A stretch of 64,000 bases of DNA from Armigeres subalbatus (GCF_024139115.2 NC_085140.1:51609907-51673906); one strand, 5' to 3'. Shown: positions 10,439 to 23,499, counted from the stretch's first letter. Notes: generated from the letters alone by a model not told the origin. Translations and numbers: made by a program.

Positions 10439-12118
10439 TGACTGTGAGAAAAAAAATCTCGCAATACTCTTATAAAGTGCAAAAAGCGCAATACCTATCC
10501 AGCTTTTTACGAAGGCTAATGGCCGCCACAATCAAGCTCAGTTTTTGGTAGGGTGGACGCAGTTTGAAGTTTGGGTTGTGTCGTCTGACACAAAAACGAT
10601 AAGTTTTCATCATCATGATGATTAATTCATAATGATTATGATCGCTACGATGTCAAACGACACAAGCCAAACGTCAAATCGATTGCACCCTACCAGAAAA
10701 TGAGTTAAATTTTGGCGGCCATTACTGCACGTAAAATGCTGGATGGGCTTACTTTTTTATTTAAGCTCCGTTCGATGGTTAATCGATGAAATTATAAAAT
10801 AAAAGCGAAACACGTTATTTTTTTTAATAAAGTCAAGTATCACCAATGATTATTTCTCACACAACTTTTCAAAAGGACCAAAGTAACATATTTAAAAAAA
10901 ATCCAAAAATTTTAGAGCTTAGATTTCAGTCAATTCAAGTAGAATTTTCTGAATTGCTTAAAATGGTATTATTTCTAAGAATCTCATTTTTACCGGTATC
11001 GAATTGGTTAACGAATATCTTATCTGTTATATCTTTTGAAAAACATAGAGAAAAAAGAGAGTCAAAACAGATTTTTTTAAATATAGGTAATAGATCACAT
11101 TTTTAGTTAGAATCTCTTAATTGAAAAAATGATGAACTAATATTGCTTTTGCATTGAAACTTTTCGTTTCGTCACTGAAATCATTGACACTTGTCTTCAG
11201 CGACTGCTTCCGCGATAGAGCATTTGCACATTTTATTCACTCATACATCTATATTACTGTCAAAATGTGCATTTGGCAATTAAATTTTCAGCTAAAAGCT
11301 CTATTTTTTGACACCGGTGCACTCACACAACCAGTCGCTGAAGACAAGTGTCAATGATTTCAGTGACGAAACGAAAAGTTTCAATGCAAAAGCAATATTA
11401 GTTCATCATTTTTTCAATTAAGAGATTCTAACTAAAAATGTGATCTATTACCTATATTTAAAAACAAATCTGTTTTGACTCTTTTTTTTTCTATGTTTTT
11501 CAAAAGATATAACAGATAAGATATTCGTTAACCAATTCGATACCGGTAAAAATGAGATTCTTAGAAATAATACCATTTTAAGCAATTCAGAAAATTCTAC
11601 TTGAATTGACTGAAATCTAAGTATAAAATTTTTGGGTTTTTTTTAAATATGTTACTTTGGTCCTTTTGAAAAGTTGTGTGAGAAATAATCATTGGTGATA
11701 CTTGACTTTATTAAAAAAAATAACGTGTTTCGCTTTTATTTTATAATTTCATCGATTAACCATCGAACGGAGCTTAAATAAAAAAGTAAGCCCATCCAGC
11801 ATTTTACGTGCAGTAATGGCCGCCAAAATTTAACTCATTTTCTGGTAGGGTGCAATCGATTTGACGTTTGGCTTGTGTCGTTTGACATCGTAGCGATCAT
11901 AATCATTATGAATTAATCATCATGATGATGAAAACTTATCGTTTTTGTGTCAGACGACACAACCCAAACTTCAAACTGCGTCCACCCTACCAAAAACTGA
12001 GCTTGATTGTGGCGGCCATTAGCCTTCGTAGAAAGCTGGATAGGTATTGCGCTTTTTGCACTTTATAAGAGTATTGCGAGATTTTTTTTCTCACAGTCAT
12101 CTTTTTCTCACACTCAAT
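10420..12118. repeat. 1.7-kb near-perfect palindrome
   Basis: The left arm 10420-11206 and right arm 11332-12118 are both 787 bases and inverted copies of each other with only a few differences. They enclose a 125-base spacer. The inner ~65 bases of each arm plus the spacer match the end of the 320-bp inverted repeat at 16581-16901. Each arm also contains the same ~257-bp fold-back MITE (10494-10751 and its mirror), so the arms look like a duplicated chromosomal segment and not one transposon terminus. Reading frames in the arms are mirrored and not coding. Confidence 0.85.
10494..10751. mobile_element. Fold-back MITE within the palindrome arm
   Basis: Inverted ends CYATCCAGC...TTTTACG, with GGTAGGGTG and CACCCTACC further inside, give nested inverted repeats over ~257 bases. 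The mirror copy lies in the right arm at roughly 11787-12044. Confidence 0.6.
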
Positions 12119-14067
12119 CCCGCATTGAAAAATGTCTAAAAGCGAAGAGGAATCTACCTCAATAAGACACAAACCACCCTAGTCAAGTTTCATAACTAGT
12201 TTGGGCTCGAACCAAATGTATATCACATTTCGATTTTTGCGAGTGTGCTCATTTGTTTACTTCAACACAATCGCACTTGAATCGGTTTAGTCGTCAGTGT
12301 AGTTTTTTTGTGCTTTTTTAGCCGAAAAAAAAGTTAAAAAAATCTCGAGTTTCCCGGTTCTCGAGGTAGTTGAATAAATTTTCTTCGTACATGGCAACAA
12401 TCGACCGGTTTATTCCACGAAAACGGTGTTCGGCTTGTGTATTTTGGTGAGGCGGCGGTGGCACTGGGAATTGTGTCTGCGCGAGTCCGTCGAAAGCGAA
12501 AAATGTGGTCAATACGAAGCTAATTCGTCGCATCGTTTTCGTACCGACAAAAAACGTTATGTTCCCGTACCGACGGAAAACCCGGTGGTAAGTGGAAAGT
12601 AAAAGTGATAATTCGACCTGTTTGTTTTTAAACTGAAAAACCCAGATTAATCCACCTAGCGGTGATGATGCCTTTCTCGCTCATTATAAAATGTTTCGAG
12701 AAAAGTACTTTAGAGGATTCAACATTGCACAAATATAAAGCAATTAATGATTTTTGACTGTCATATAGACTTCCAAAACATTTTGAATAATTCTTATTTT
12801 TTTTTTCGAGAGTTGACCAGTTGTAGTCTTAATAGACTGGTATCTCGGCTGGGCTCTCCATGTGATACACAATACTAGCAGACGACTCAAGCTATGTTGC
12901 TCACTAGGTCACTGCGGTCTGGGTTCGTATTGTGATCATACCGATACATTTCCCTTCCCGCAGTCTGTCAGTTTAAAAAACAAATAATAATAATAATGAA
13001 AGCTCATCACGCGCATGAATGTTTTCCGAATAATTAACATGTAAAGTTGATTTAATGTTTTCTTGGAGCCGACATTCAATACCGAATAGTAGTCTATGTT
13101 GACAACGGGTGTTACTGATACCATCTCCAAGTAAAGGCCGTTCTACAGCAATTAACGCAACGGCGCATCTTGACAGTAATTCTGTATTCTCTGTCAAAAC
13201 GCGTCACCGCGCCCACCACCGCAGCCGAGCCATAACACTTTGATGTAATGTGATGGGATCATACTAGTGGACTTTGTTTCAACATGGAATAATTTAAATG
13301 GTATCGTAAATATACAATAAATTAATTTAAGTACTATTGCAATAAATCGACATATTAATCTGAGAGCTTCCATTATTTTGGCGGTTGATCAAGATTATGG
13401 CGTCATATCCTTCACAGTACTGTCTGATATCATAAATTTCAGTAGTCAAATGGTCATGTTCTATTCCGCTCTTCAAAATTCAAGTCTTTAAAGTCTGGTC
13501 CAAGATTCAGTTATCAATGGTATGGTAATGCTTCATTGCGTCTATTTCCTAGCTAAATGAATGAATTTTACGATTATGAAGCATTGATTTATATGAATAA
13601 CATCATTAAAAATATGTACTACTCGTTGGATCTTTTGGTCACATAACTAAACATTGATATTTTGTTTTCGATTTTGTACTTTTAATGAAAACGTATTTTG
13701 AAACTAAAATATCGTATTACAATTTGATGAGTATCAATAATCGTCCAAAGTTTTGAAAATTACCTAGTGAAAGCAGTCAAAACTGAATCGAAAAGCCAAA
13801 ATGGGCCACAGTTCAGAACCGTTCACCAAACAATCTTAAAAAAAATTGAGCCTGCAATTTTAACAACTACATATTTTGAACCTTGTTCCAAGAAAACGCC
13901 TAATACTATCTTTGTGGACTTATGACGGCCTTGCATAGCATCATCATCATCTCGGAACTAGATTCAGTAGGTAATGTTTTCAAACCATTTCGTGAACTTC
14001 CATTTGATGATGGGCTTAAAAAGACATTAGTTGATCCTCCTCACGACCTTAGGTGGTCGAACTATTA
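12119..14067. other. Non-coding tract with repeat remnants
   Basis: 12445-12620 contains a GTGAGGCGGCGGTGG...CCGACGGAAAACCC unit that recurs twice at 46.57-46.89 kb. Here it ends in a splice-donor-like GTAAGT at about 12589. 12640-12700 carries AATCCACCTAGCGG and GCCTTTCTCG words that read on the minus strand like the end of a dispersed mosquito retroposon. The remainder is AT-rich with no gene seen. Confidence 0.45.
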
Positions 14068-14163
14068 GGGCCGTTTTCTTCACCTCCGCTTAACTCTTAA
14101 GCGGTGCTTACCCATACGTTTAAACCGGGTTTAAGCACTAAGCGAAGGTGAAGAAATCGGCCC
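14068..14163. mobile_element. 96-bp TTA-flanked MITE (GGGCCGTTTTCTTCACC family)
   Basis: The sequence folds into one long hairpin: ends GGGCCGTTTTCTTCACC and the inverse GGTGAAGAAATCGGCCC. TTA flanks both sides (14065-14067, 14164-14166). A 3-bp TWA duplication is typical of PIF/Harbinger-derived MITEs, called m3bp in mosquitoes. Other members: 22036, 38687, 52971, the long form 53784-55025, and a fragment at 55322. Confidence 0.85.
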
Positions 14164-14328
14164 TTAGTCATGTAGAGAAAAGGATAGTGGATGAAAGCAT
14201 CATATAGTATATTCTCATGTACATAGGTGGCTGTGGTCTCAGTTAAACGTGACTCTATCTCTTGTTTTACTATCTAGCGCTGATGATGAATTCATTCCCT
14301 ATCGGTCATTTAATGTGTTATAAGGTTA

Positions 14329-14494
14329 GGGAAGATCCATAAAGTACGTCACGCAAAAAATGGCGATTCTCAACCTCCCCTCCCCCCTTCGTCACACTTT
14401 TTGTATTAAAACTCTAAAATTTTTGTATGAGTCGTCACGCTGCTCGGAACCCCCCCTCCCCCCTAGGAGCGTGACGTACTTTGTGGATGGCCCC
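14329..14494. mobile_element. 166-bp TTA-flanked MITE with poly(C) interior
   Basis: The ends GGGAAGATCCATAAAGTACG and GGGGCCATCCACAAAGTACG are inverted relatives. TTA flanks both ends (14326-14328 and 14495-14497). The interior holds runs of C. Similar hairpins occur at 24830-24981, 23500-23670 and 28911-29287. Confidence 0.75.
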
Positions 14495-15319
14495 TTATCT
14501 GTCTTTCAGAATACACTAAGTCACGTCTTCTATGTCCTTCAATTTTCTCTATATTAGAGTATGTCTTATTTTTTCCTAAACCGAAAAAAAATTAAAAGAG
14601 ATACAGGTTTGTTTATACGTTGATCCATGCAATAAAAGTCAGAGTAAAAAAAAAAGATTACACAAAAGAAATAACAAATACATTCACCGTATAGAATGCA
14701 AAATAAGTAAATCTACAGTATCTACTTTTACTACTTACTGTATACTGAACTATGAACTACAATTGGTGCAATGGATGATCGTTTGCTTCCCAGTCTTTTG
14801 TGTTAGTATTTTGTTAGTTAAGACTGGTACTAGACCCTGCCGGAACCTCCGCAGCATATACTCAAGCAGATGTTGTTAGATCATGCGACACCTTCTCTAA
14901 GTATTTGCATGGAGGTATGATATATCAAGTGTTTAATTATTTTCTATATATTGGTAGAAATATTTGACGCGTTTCTGTTAAATTGAAATGTTACCGGGTT
15001 TAAAGTACTTACTTCAGTACTGCTTAATAGTGTAATCATACTCGGATGCAAATAAATTCATCTCGTTATCGTCTAACGGTAATGTGTTGGGTACTAATAA
15101 TACTTTTATACTAGCAATGCGAACTATAAAAGAACAAATTATTTCACAATGTTAACAATATACAGACACTTGACTTATCAACGTTGACCCCATCATCCGT
15201 GGACAGGGAACATTTTGAATAATGCTTACTATACTTTTTAGACCTCCAAATTATTGAAATAATTCATTATAAGCAACAGGCGATGAAAATCTTTAGTTAT
15301 TTTCAGTATTTTTTCTGAG
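14495..15319. other. AT-rich tract, no gene recognised
   Basis: I see no open frame with protein-like composition and no clear repeat boundary. It ends at the left border of the large tandem duplication. Confidence 0.5.
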
Positions 15320-15358
15320 AAAAAAATGTGGCAAAATTGGATCGTGAATAAATCATAT

Positions 15359-15643
15359 CTTCTTCTTCTTATTATTGGCATTACATCCCCGCACTGAGAC
15401 AGAGCCGGCTCGCAGCTTAGTGTTTAAGCACTTCCACAGTTATTAACTGCGAGGTTTCTAAGTCAGGTTACCATTTTTGCATTCGTATATCATGGCTAAC
15501 ACGATGATACTTTTATGCCCAGGGAAGTCGAGACAATTTCCAATCCGAAAATTGCCTAGACCGGCACCGGGAATCAAACCCAGCCACCCTCAGCATGGCC
15601 TTGCTTTGTAGCCGCGCGTCTTACCGCACGGCTAAGGAGGCCC
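15359..15643 (-). mobile_element. Feilai-type SINE (duplication unit 1)
   Basis: Minus-strand copy with tail CTTCTTCTTCTT at the left and tRNA-like head at the right. The target duplication TAAATCATAT lies at 15349-15358 and 15644-15653. It is shared by both large copies, so it inserted before the duplication. Confidence 0.9.
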
Positions 15644-15789
15644 TAAATCATATAAAAACTGTTATATAATCGAGTGTAGACAAAATCAGGAGTAGGCAAA
15701 ATTTGGATATATTAAAAATCGGGTCTTCACATATTCAGTGGGGTCTCCAGTAGCCTTGTGAGCAAAGGCGTAGGATTGGTTTTTCGAAC

Positions 15790-16014
15790 AGATATTTTAG
15801 TTAGATTGTCGCTTCTGTTCCCTTTGTTCTGCTGTCCGAAACATGTGTGGTACATACCTGTCCAATCGTATGGATTTTATCCTTCTTTGCCATTTAGGAT
15901 TTAGCTCCCCTATCCTCGCCAGCAAAAGATGTTCCGGACAGCGACGACAGCGACAATCTTTATCTAGTAACTATCTATAAAATATCTAAAATATCTAAAA
16001 TATCTTTTGTTTTT
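15790..16014. mobile_element. MITE with GATATTTTAGTTA ends (target of hAT-like insert in unit 2)
   Basis: The ends GATATTTTAGTTAGATTG and CAATCTTTATCTAGTAAC...AAAATATC are inverted relatives, and the interior includes GTTCCCTTTGTTCTGCTGTC. It is the same family as 27952-28137. In unit 2 the matching copy is split by the 2-kb element. Confidence 0.65.
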
Positions 16015-17147
16015 CGCCATCGTTTCATCGGAAACGAAAGATGATCAAACGTCAGCAACCCTTATACGATGGGATGGGAAGGGCCTTTTCATGTGACATC
16101 ATGATGCTGAGACTGAACTTGTTTATGCTGTCAGTTTTGAATTTGTGTCTTGCACTGAAAACCAAAACTACCCAAAAGTGGGTTGTTTGCAATCAAAACC
16201 GTGGTTTGGGCCAATAACCCAAATTTGAGTAAAATGACTTTTCTGGCACTAAACGCTTAGTTAAGATTACCTAAAATTAGGTTTTTATTTTACCTAAAAT
16301 TAGGTAATGGATGTTTACTAGAAATTTCGGTTAAAATTAGCGATAATTCTCGTTTCTTTTTACCTACTTTCAAGTATTTGACGTTTTCAGACGATGACGT
16401 TATTTTTTACCTAAAATTAGATTTTTCTTGACTTTGTAAAAACAAGTGCTTCTGCCGGGTCTTTTCCTATCAAAATCTTCTTGTTCCTGCCGCGGAATCC
16501 TTCGGGCAATATCGAGATAATCAGCGATTTGAAACTGATGGTAAGTGGTTGATTGATAAGGGACAACTTCCGGGATCAATATTGCTTTTTGCATTGAAAC
16601 TTTTCGTTTCGTCACTGAAACCATTGACACTTGTCTTCAGCGACTGCTTCCGCGATAGAGCATTTGCACATTTGATACACTCATACATCTATATTGCTGT
16701 CAAAATGTGCATTTGACAATTAAATTTCCAGCTAAAGTTCTATTTTTGACACCGATGCACTCACACAACCAATCGACATCAGTTATCAAAATCAGGAGTA
16801 CCAACTTGACCACTATCTCCTTGTCGCCGAGTCTGGCGCTGAGTGCTCGGCGCGGAAACCCAAAGGTGGGAATAAAATTTTGGGGCTTATGCGCAATATA
16901 TTAACTTCTATTTATTTTCAGAATTACGGAAAATGGTTTTTTGGTCTCACATTTCCGAAAAACTTCCAAAATGGATCATGGCTCGACCGCCTGTCACCTT
17001 CAATAAGGTCTCATTTGCAGTGCACGTTGTTGGTTGGGAATGTCGGTAACGGGTTTGCTCGCTGGCATTCGGACGATGATCAGCCGCCCTTAACGTGGGA
17101 AACAGACGCTCCTACCATGAGGAACAGACGCTCCATCCATGAGGAAT

Positions 17148-17360
17148 AGACGCTCGATCAGGTTAACACCGCCGGAGTGGAGCCAACCCCCTACCTGTTA
17201 GCATACGACCATAGTTTCTACCGGGATTAGTTACCTGATCTTCCCAACGCTTCCAAGACGCTCGATCAGGTGAGCACCTCCGGAGAGGAGCTGACTACAC
17301 CCCCCCTTATAGCAGACGACAATAGTTCCCACCGGGGTTAGTTACCAAAGGTCTTCCAAA
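17148..17360 (+). repeat. Two tandem ~110-bp units
   Basis: Two consecutive diverged units each begin GACGCTCGATCAGGT and contain GGAG-AGCTG/ACC-rich sequence followed by TAGTTACC. The copy in unit 2 lies at about 33793-34005. Confidence 0.7.
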
Positions 17361-17999
17361 AGAGTGCTCGTATCCCGGCCAGCACCACGGGTAGGTAGGT
17401 CAGTGGCTAAGGACCCAGCATTTGCAATGCCATACAACAGGGATCATATTCCGGTGGAAATTTATTCGATTTCTGAATTCTTCTCAATAAAAAATAAATG
17501 AATCAATTGAAGAATTTTGTTTTTCTTTAAACAAAACACTAAATAATAACCGAATATTCGGTAATTTTCAACGTTTTTGTGTGACCAAAACAAACAACCA
17601 AAACCTATTTTTAGGTAAAAATAAACGATCGAAATCGGTAATTTTTAACGATAATTCTTGATAACCACCACTACCTAACTTTAGGTAATCGATGATTACC
17701 TACAGTTTAGGCAGGAACTAATAACCGGGACATCTTTGTCCCGAAGAACGGATTAAAAATTCATGCAACCTCAAAAGAGCTGACGAGACCAGCACCGCCA
17801 GAGGCGCTAGTGTATTTTACTCACATTTTGGTAAATGTATTTAGAAGTGTTTGCTGTGAGTTTTGACAGGTTCTTAACCTCAACACTTGTACCGCCAACC
17901 TTATTGTTTACGTTTATTTATGTTTTCCGTCCAACGTATAAACATTAAATTCCGGTGATGAAAGTGTATACTGGTGCTGGCTGAGTTATTCGAAGCAGA

Positions 18000-19550
18000 A
18001 TTTCCAGCGCTCAAACTGAACTAGAGCGACCACTACGACCCATTCGATGCACCAGCTACTAATGCGCTACGCCAAGACTATTGCCGATTTTGGCACGAAT
18101 ATGTTGGATTTCTGTGCAATGCGTTGGAAATGCAAAGAGCTGGCTACCGATAATGCAGAACGTGCCGAACCAAATCACCGGGACGAACACCTGCGGCGAT
18201 GGGAAATTACTGCAAGTGAACTATCAGGTTAGTCTCCGTTTTATAGTTTGGATTTAGTCATCCTGGGTAGATGTTTTTCTTATCCAATTTGAACCAAAAT
18301 AATATTTCATGGCTGCTTCTGGAGCGATTGTTGTCATGATTTTAAGAATCTACCCTCTTGACGATTCTGCAAGCTCACATAATCACATCTACAAATCATC
18401 TTACATACATTTTATTCTTTTCGCAGCTCAATCTGATGAAGCATTCGTGCAAACAAGCAAAAACAGAGTGGACGCAACCCAAATTAAAAGCTATCTCTAA
18501 ATGCAATTCGAAGAAAAAAAACGCGGTCTGACTGTCAGAAATTTAAAAGCTCAATGAAGGAACCTACCACCACAGTGAGATTGGAGATGCATTCGGTTCT
18601 GCAGGCTTTTTTTCGGTGCCACCAAAGTCGATTAAAAGACCAAACAAATAATGGAACAGGGGAAATTGGCTTTGAAAACTTGTCTCCGAAGAAGAAGTTT
18701 ATTCAGTATCCTGCTAGTCCGGCCAAGAGCTCTACTGCAACGCCTGAACAAGCGCACAGAGCTCTCAGCTGAAAACAATTCCAGCGTTGTTGAACAAAGC
18801 ATGCGAACCCTGGCCAATCAAGCTCCCACACTAGCAGTGAACCCAGGCAAGCATGTGGCGGCGGCCAAAGCAACTGGCTTTAGACGACCCAGAGCAAAAG
18901 CGCACGTTAAGCCGAGTTGAGGACATCCCTTAACAAGCAGAATCGTTTCGGCAAATTGGTTTGAGAAGGTTTGCCAAGAGGACAACTTTAAGCCACCGGT
19001 GCCCCCGAGTTCAACCACCGCTACCCGTAACCCGAAAGAACTTGTACAAAAGAAATCTGGCACAAATTAAAACCATAATAAACCCCAAACCTTCAATTAC
19101 TATTCAGCAATCTTTCGCCCTAGTCTGCCCAGAGCCCTACCGATGCGCTTGCAATACTGAACCCTAGGTTTCCCCCATTATTTCGTATCCCGAACCCAAG
19201 GTTTGACCCGACCCAACGGCGATCTTCTTAGCAATTCATCAGCATATGGGGCCATCCAGTGTCGCAAATCGGCCACAAAGTGTTAGAATAAATCCGATTA
19301 TTGTTGAACGATCATCGGTACATGTTCCTTCGATGTTCATAACTATTTACGCCACTGTTCCTCGACTGTCCCGATCGTTTGTGTCGTTGCGAATCCTTCA
19401 AGTCCTTCCAAGCCAAGTCCAATCCTATGATGATAAGTTTTGTGGCAGCAGACAAATATTACGCGTGGTTAACCAAAGACCAATTCCAATCAGAGTCCAG
19501 CAATTGAGTAACCACTACGATCGCTATTGATTGGATTTGCCCACGTTTTG
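18000..19550 (+). pseudogene. Possible decayed spliced gene inside the 11-kb segment
   Basis: 18047-18226 is open and ends at a donor-like CAG|GTTAGT. An acceptor-like TTCTTTTCGCAG lies at about 18426, followed by more open sequence. Around 18945-19065 a short frame reads ANWFEKVCQEDNFKPPVPPS, which looks protein-like, but stops and frame changes are frequent through 19550. The same exon-donor arrangement recurs, diverged, at 61.12-61.27 kb. I do not recognise the protein. No intact reading frame remains in either large copy. Confidence 0.3.
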
Positions 19551-21329
19551 ATCAATATGTGGTTACATATTTGGTTGCAGTGCCTTACGGAGTTACCAAA
19601 TTATACAACGCTTCAAGGCAAAATTGACTGCCCCGAAATTATTCTGAAATGAGTACTTGAATTTTCGACCTAGGACACTATGAAATAACGTAATGCTGAA
19701 GAAACCTGTTTGAAGAACAAATTACGGACAACGTGGAGTTGTTGGTTGGTGTACAACGGGCATTCAACGAGGTTGCCCCAGGGTTTTTCTGTTATTCTGT
19801 TATTATCAACGTATCCCCAAGCCTCAGCAAATATGCGAAATTTTAACACTAGCCAACTATCTTTGGAGTTCAGTGTAGGACCTGTGCTGAAACCTATCAG
19901 AACAGCCTGAACCACCTTCGATTGGTAAAATCTTATATAAATGACAATTATATTAATGTAATATAAGACAAAATCTTATGTAAATGTAAAGTGAAAGGGA
20001 AAATGTAATAATCTACTGGCAAATCTCACCAGTGATTGGTGATTGTTGCACTAACTCTCTAATTCATTGGTAGGTATCAAATGAAATTATATTTCATAAG
20101 AAATAAATTTAAGATTGGATAGTTACTAAAATTATTGATTGTGCTAGTTTACATCATTCTGTTTTAGAAAGTGCGTTTCATTGCATAGCATAAGGGTTTA
20201 CTTTGCTTTTGGGATGGCCGCCTCCAACTTGCTGTCCAGATTATGATTTCTTCAACAGGATGTCGCTTAAAATAGAGTTATTAAAAATAAATTATTTGTG
20301 GCAAGAGTAATTAGTTAATTGTTCTTGACACTAGGATCTATTCGCTAAAAAAAACTTACGCGGATACATTCGTGCAGACAATCGTTGTAACTAAATTTTC
20401 AAATGGCTATATCTCAGTGGTTTTTCAACCGATTTTCTCAGTTTTTCACCAACCTCTTAGCCATCTCTTCTAGTTTGTGGAAATTACAAATTGTATCTAG
20501 GGAGTGAAGCAAAGGATTTAGAAAATGCGACTTTGGAGATATACCCATATTTTATTACCAAAATGATATAAATTTATATAGTGATGATGGCAATATTGAA
20601 ATAACACATAAAATACATCACCTGGAACATAAGAACACATGCTGGGCATCCCTACGATGGAAATTCGGTACCTGATGGAACCACTTTGTACTACAGGATG
20701 TATGAAGCTTCAGAAAATGTTCTCAAGCATGTTGTCTTCTGTGAACTTGTTAGAATAAATGTAAACTATACACGAAACATGTGTGATAATAAATTATGAT
20801 GATCTAGGATCTCCGAACTGTCCTGGAATTTGAATCAAACGGTCTACCGAATCAACCAAGGCTTCCATGATGTCCCCAGCCGCGGTATCAACCCAATTAT
20901 GCCCTCCGAGTATTTATCTTTTACTTACGTCTCAAATCCAGGCATATGAGATGTTGTAAGATCTCCTAATGGTTCTAGAGTTTGAATCAACCAAGGCTTT
21001 CATGATGTCCCTGGCGCGGTACCAACCCAATAATTTCCTCCGAGTATTTGTCTTTCACTTGCGTCTCAATACCAGACATATGAGATGTTGTAAGATCTTC
21101 AAATTGTCTTGGAGTTTGAGTAAAATGGTCTGTCGAATCAACCAAGGCTTTCATGATATCCCCAACCACGGTATCAAACCAGTTATGTCCCCCGAGTATT
21201 TGTCCTCACTTGTGTTTACAATCCAGGCATATGAGATGTTGTAAAATCTCCAAATTGTCCTGGAGTTTGAATCAAATGGTCTATCGAATCAACCAAGGTT
21301 TCCATGATATTACCCGCTGCGGTATACAC

Positions 21330-21513
21330 CCAGGTTTTTTTTACACGGTTTGGTTTTTGTCGTTTAAGACCTTCAACGTCAATGAAACAATGAGTTAGCC
21401 CCACAAAAAATTCGCAAAAAATCAAAGAAAATTCAGGTGGTATTTAAAAAGCTGTGAATGTTCGGGTTAACCGAGAAATTAAAGAATTCCAACCGAGTAA
21501 AAAAAAACCCTGG
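21330..21513. mobile_element. MITE nested in foldback subrepeat
   Basis: Ends CCAGGTTTTTTTTAC and GTAAAAAAAAACCCTGG are inverted. It lengthens one ~151-bp subrepeat interval to 343 bp. TACAC occurs on both sides. Confidence 0.6.
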
Positions 21514-22035
21514 TGTACACCCAATTATGTCCTCCGAGTATTTGTATTTCACTTGCGTCTCAAGTAGAGGCATATGAGATGTTGTAAGATCTCCACATTG
21601 TCATTGAGTGTGAATCAAATGATCTACCGAATCAACCAAGGCTTCCATCATGTCTCCAGCCACGGTATCAATCCAATTATATCCTCCGAGTATCGCATCT
21701 CGCATCTTCATGTACAAAACATGTGCATGGGCTTGGAGGACGCGATTGGCTGCACACTTTTGCTAGAACATATGGCATTTTGAGGGACTTGGAACATGTC
21801 ATTTTCATGAACAAAGTTTGTACATGAGCTCGGATGACGCAAATGGAAACACACCTTCGCTGGAGAGATAGTTCCAGGCAAGGCTGATTTGATTGACTGT
21901 TTGATTCCTGCTCTAGGGCAATTCGGAGGATCGCAAGTAAAACATGAATACTAGGAGAACACAATTGGAGTGATAACGTTGCTAAGGACATCATGCAAGT
22001 CGGGGTTAATTTGGTAAGAAATCTAAATACACTTA

Positions 22036-22131
22036 GCGCCAATTTCTTCACCTCCGCTTAACTCTTAAGCGGTGCTTATCCATATGCCTAAACCTGGTTT
22101 AGGCACTAAGCGGAGGTGAAGAAATCGGCCC
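22036..22131. mobile_element. 96-bp TTA-flanked MITE at foldback centre (unit 1)
   Basis: Same hairpin family as 14068-14163, flanked by TTA (22033-22035 and 22132-22134). It lies between the two inverted subrepeat arrays. Confidence 0.85.
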
Positions 22132-22912
22132 TTAGTGGACATAATTGCGTTGATATCGTGGCTAAAGACGTCATGGAAGCCTTGGTTGATTCGGTAGACC
22201 ATTTAACTTAAACTCCAGGACAATTTGGAGATCTTATAACATCTTATATACATGCTTTTGAAAGGTAAGTACAAGACAAATATTCAGAGGACATAATTGG
22301 GTTGATAACGCGGTATGGGACATCATGGAAGTCATTGTTGATTCGGTAGACCATTTTACTCAAACTCGAAGACAATTTGGAGATCTTACAATATCTCATA
22401 TGCCTGGAATTGAGATGCAAGTTAAAGACAAATATTCGGAGGACATAATTGGGTTGATACCGCAACGGGGAATATCATGGAAGCCTTGGTTGACTTGGTG
22501 TGCCGTTTGATTCAAATTATACTATTTAACAAAGACAAATATTCAGACGACATAATTGGGTTGATACCGCGACAGGTGACATTATGGAAGCCTTGGTTGA
22601 TTTGATAGACCATTTTACTCAAACTCCAAGACAATTTGGAGATCTTACAATATCTCATATGCCTGGAATTGAGATGCAAGTTAAAGAGAAATACTCGGAG
22701 GACATAATTGGGTTGATACCGCAGCGGGTAATATCATGGAAGCCTTGGTTGACTTGGTAGACCGTTTGATTCAAATTCCAGGACAGTTTTGAGATCCTAG
22801 AACATCATAATTTATTATCACACATGCTTCGTATATAGTTTTCATTTATTTTAACAAGTTCACGGAAGACAACATGCTTGAAAACATTTTCTGAAGACTC
22901 ATATATCCTGTA

Positions 22913-23331
22913 CCGTCGTCGGGGGTGACAACGGGTCAAATGGGGATGATAATGGGTCACTGTTTCAAGTACTTAAAATGCTTGTAGAATAGATTAAATG
23001 TATCTGAGACCTACACACTTAATTTTTTACTAAACTTTTACCGAGTTTCGCACAGCCGTGCCCCAGCAAACATGTTTTTTGCCGAGATTTCTGTCAAAAT
23101 TGCTGAAAATCAGCAAATAATTTGCCGAAAATCAGCTAACAAACGTCATTTTTGCCGAGATATCAGTTTTTATTTTGCTGGGAAGACGGCTGTGCGGATT
23201 TTTGCCGAGCTGCAAAATTAAAAACTGAGTGTGTAGATACCTTGAACCATTTTGCTATCCGACCTCCAGGCTGCCGGTGAGAGCGATGACCTATTCTCAT
23301 CCCACATACCCATTGTCACCCCCGATGGCGG
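22913..23331. mobile_element. 419-bp TA-flanked element in foldback right arm
   Basis: The ends CCGTCGTCGGGGGTGACAA and CCGCCATCGGGGGTGACAA are inverted. TA flanks both sides. The opposite arm of the foldback element has the uninterrupted sequence around CCTGTAGTACAAAGTGG, an empty site that supports TA targeting as in mariner-type elements. It contains another element at 23014-23233. Confidence 0.8.
23014..23233. mobile_element. 220-bp TA-flanked MITE nested in the 419-bp element
   Basis: Ends CACACTTAATTTTTTA and CACACTCAGTTTTTAA are inverted, with TA on each side. The interior repeats GCCGAGAT, GCACAGCCG and TCAGC words. It is the innermost of three nested insertions. Confidence 0.75.
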
Positions 23332-23499
23332 TAATATAAAGTGGTTCCATCAGGCACAGAATTATCATCGTATGGATAGTAGGGATGCTCAAAATGTGTT
23401 CTTATGTTCCAGGTGATGTCTTTTATATATAATTCCAATATTTTTATCATCACTTTATGAATAGATATTATTTTTGGTAATGAAATATGAGTATATCTC

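Noticed and set aside
21677..22051. 124-codon minus-strand frame conserved in both duplicates
   Set aside because: Both copies are parts of the foldback element duplicated recently, so identity does not indicate selection. It overlaps subrepeats and has no recognisable domain.
20806..22800. Centromeric or ordinary satellite
   Set aside because: Only about ten ~151-bp units are present, in two opposing blocks enclosed by single-copy inverted arms, which fits a foldback element better.
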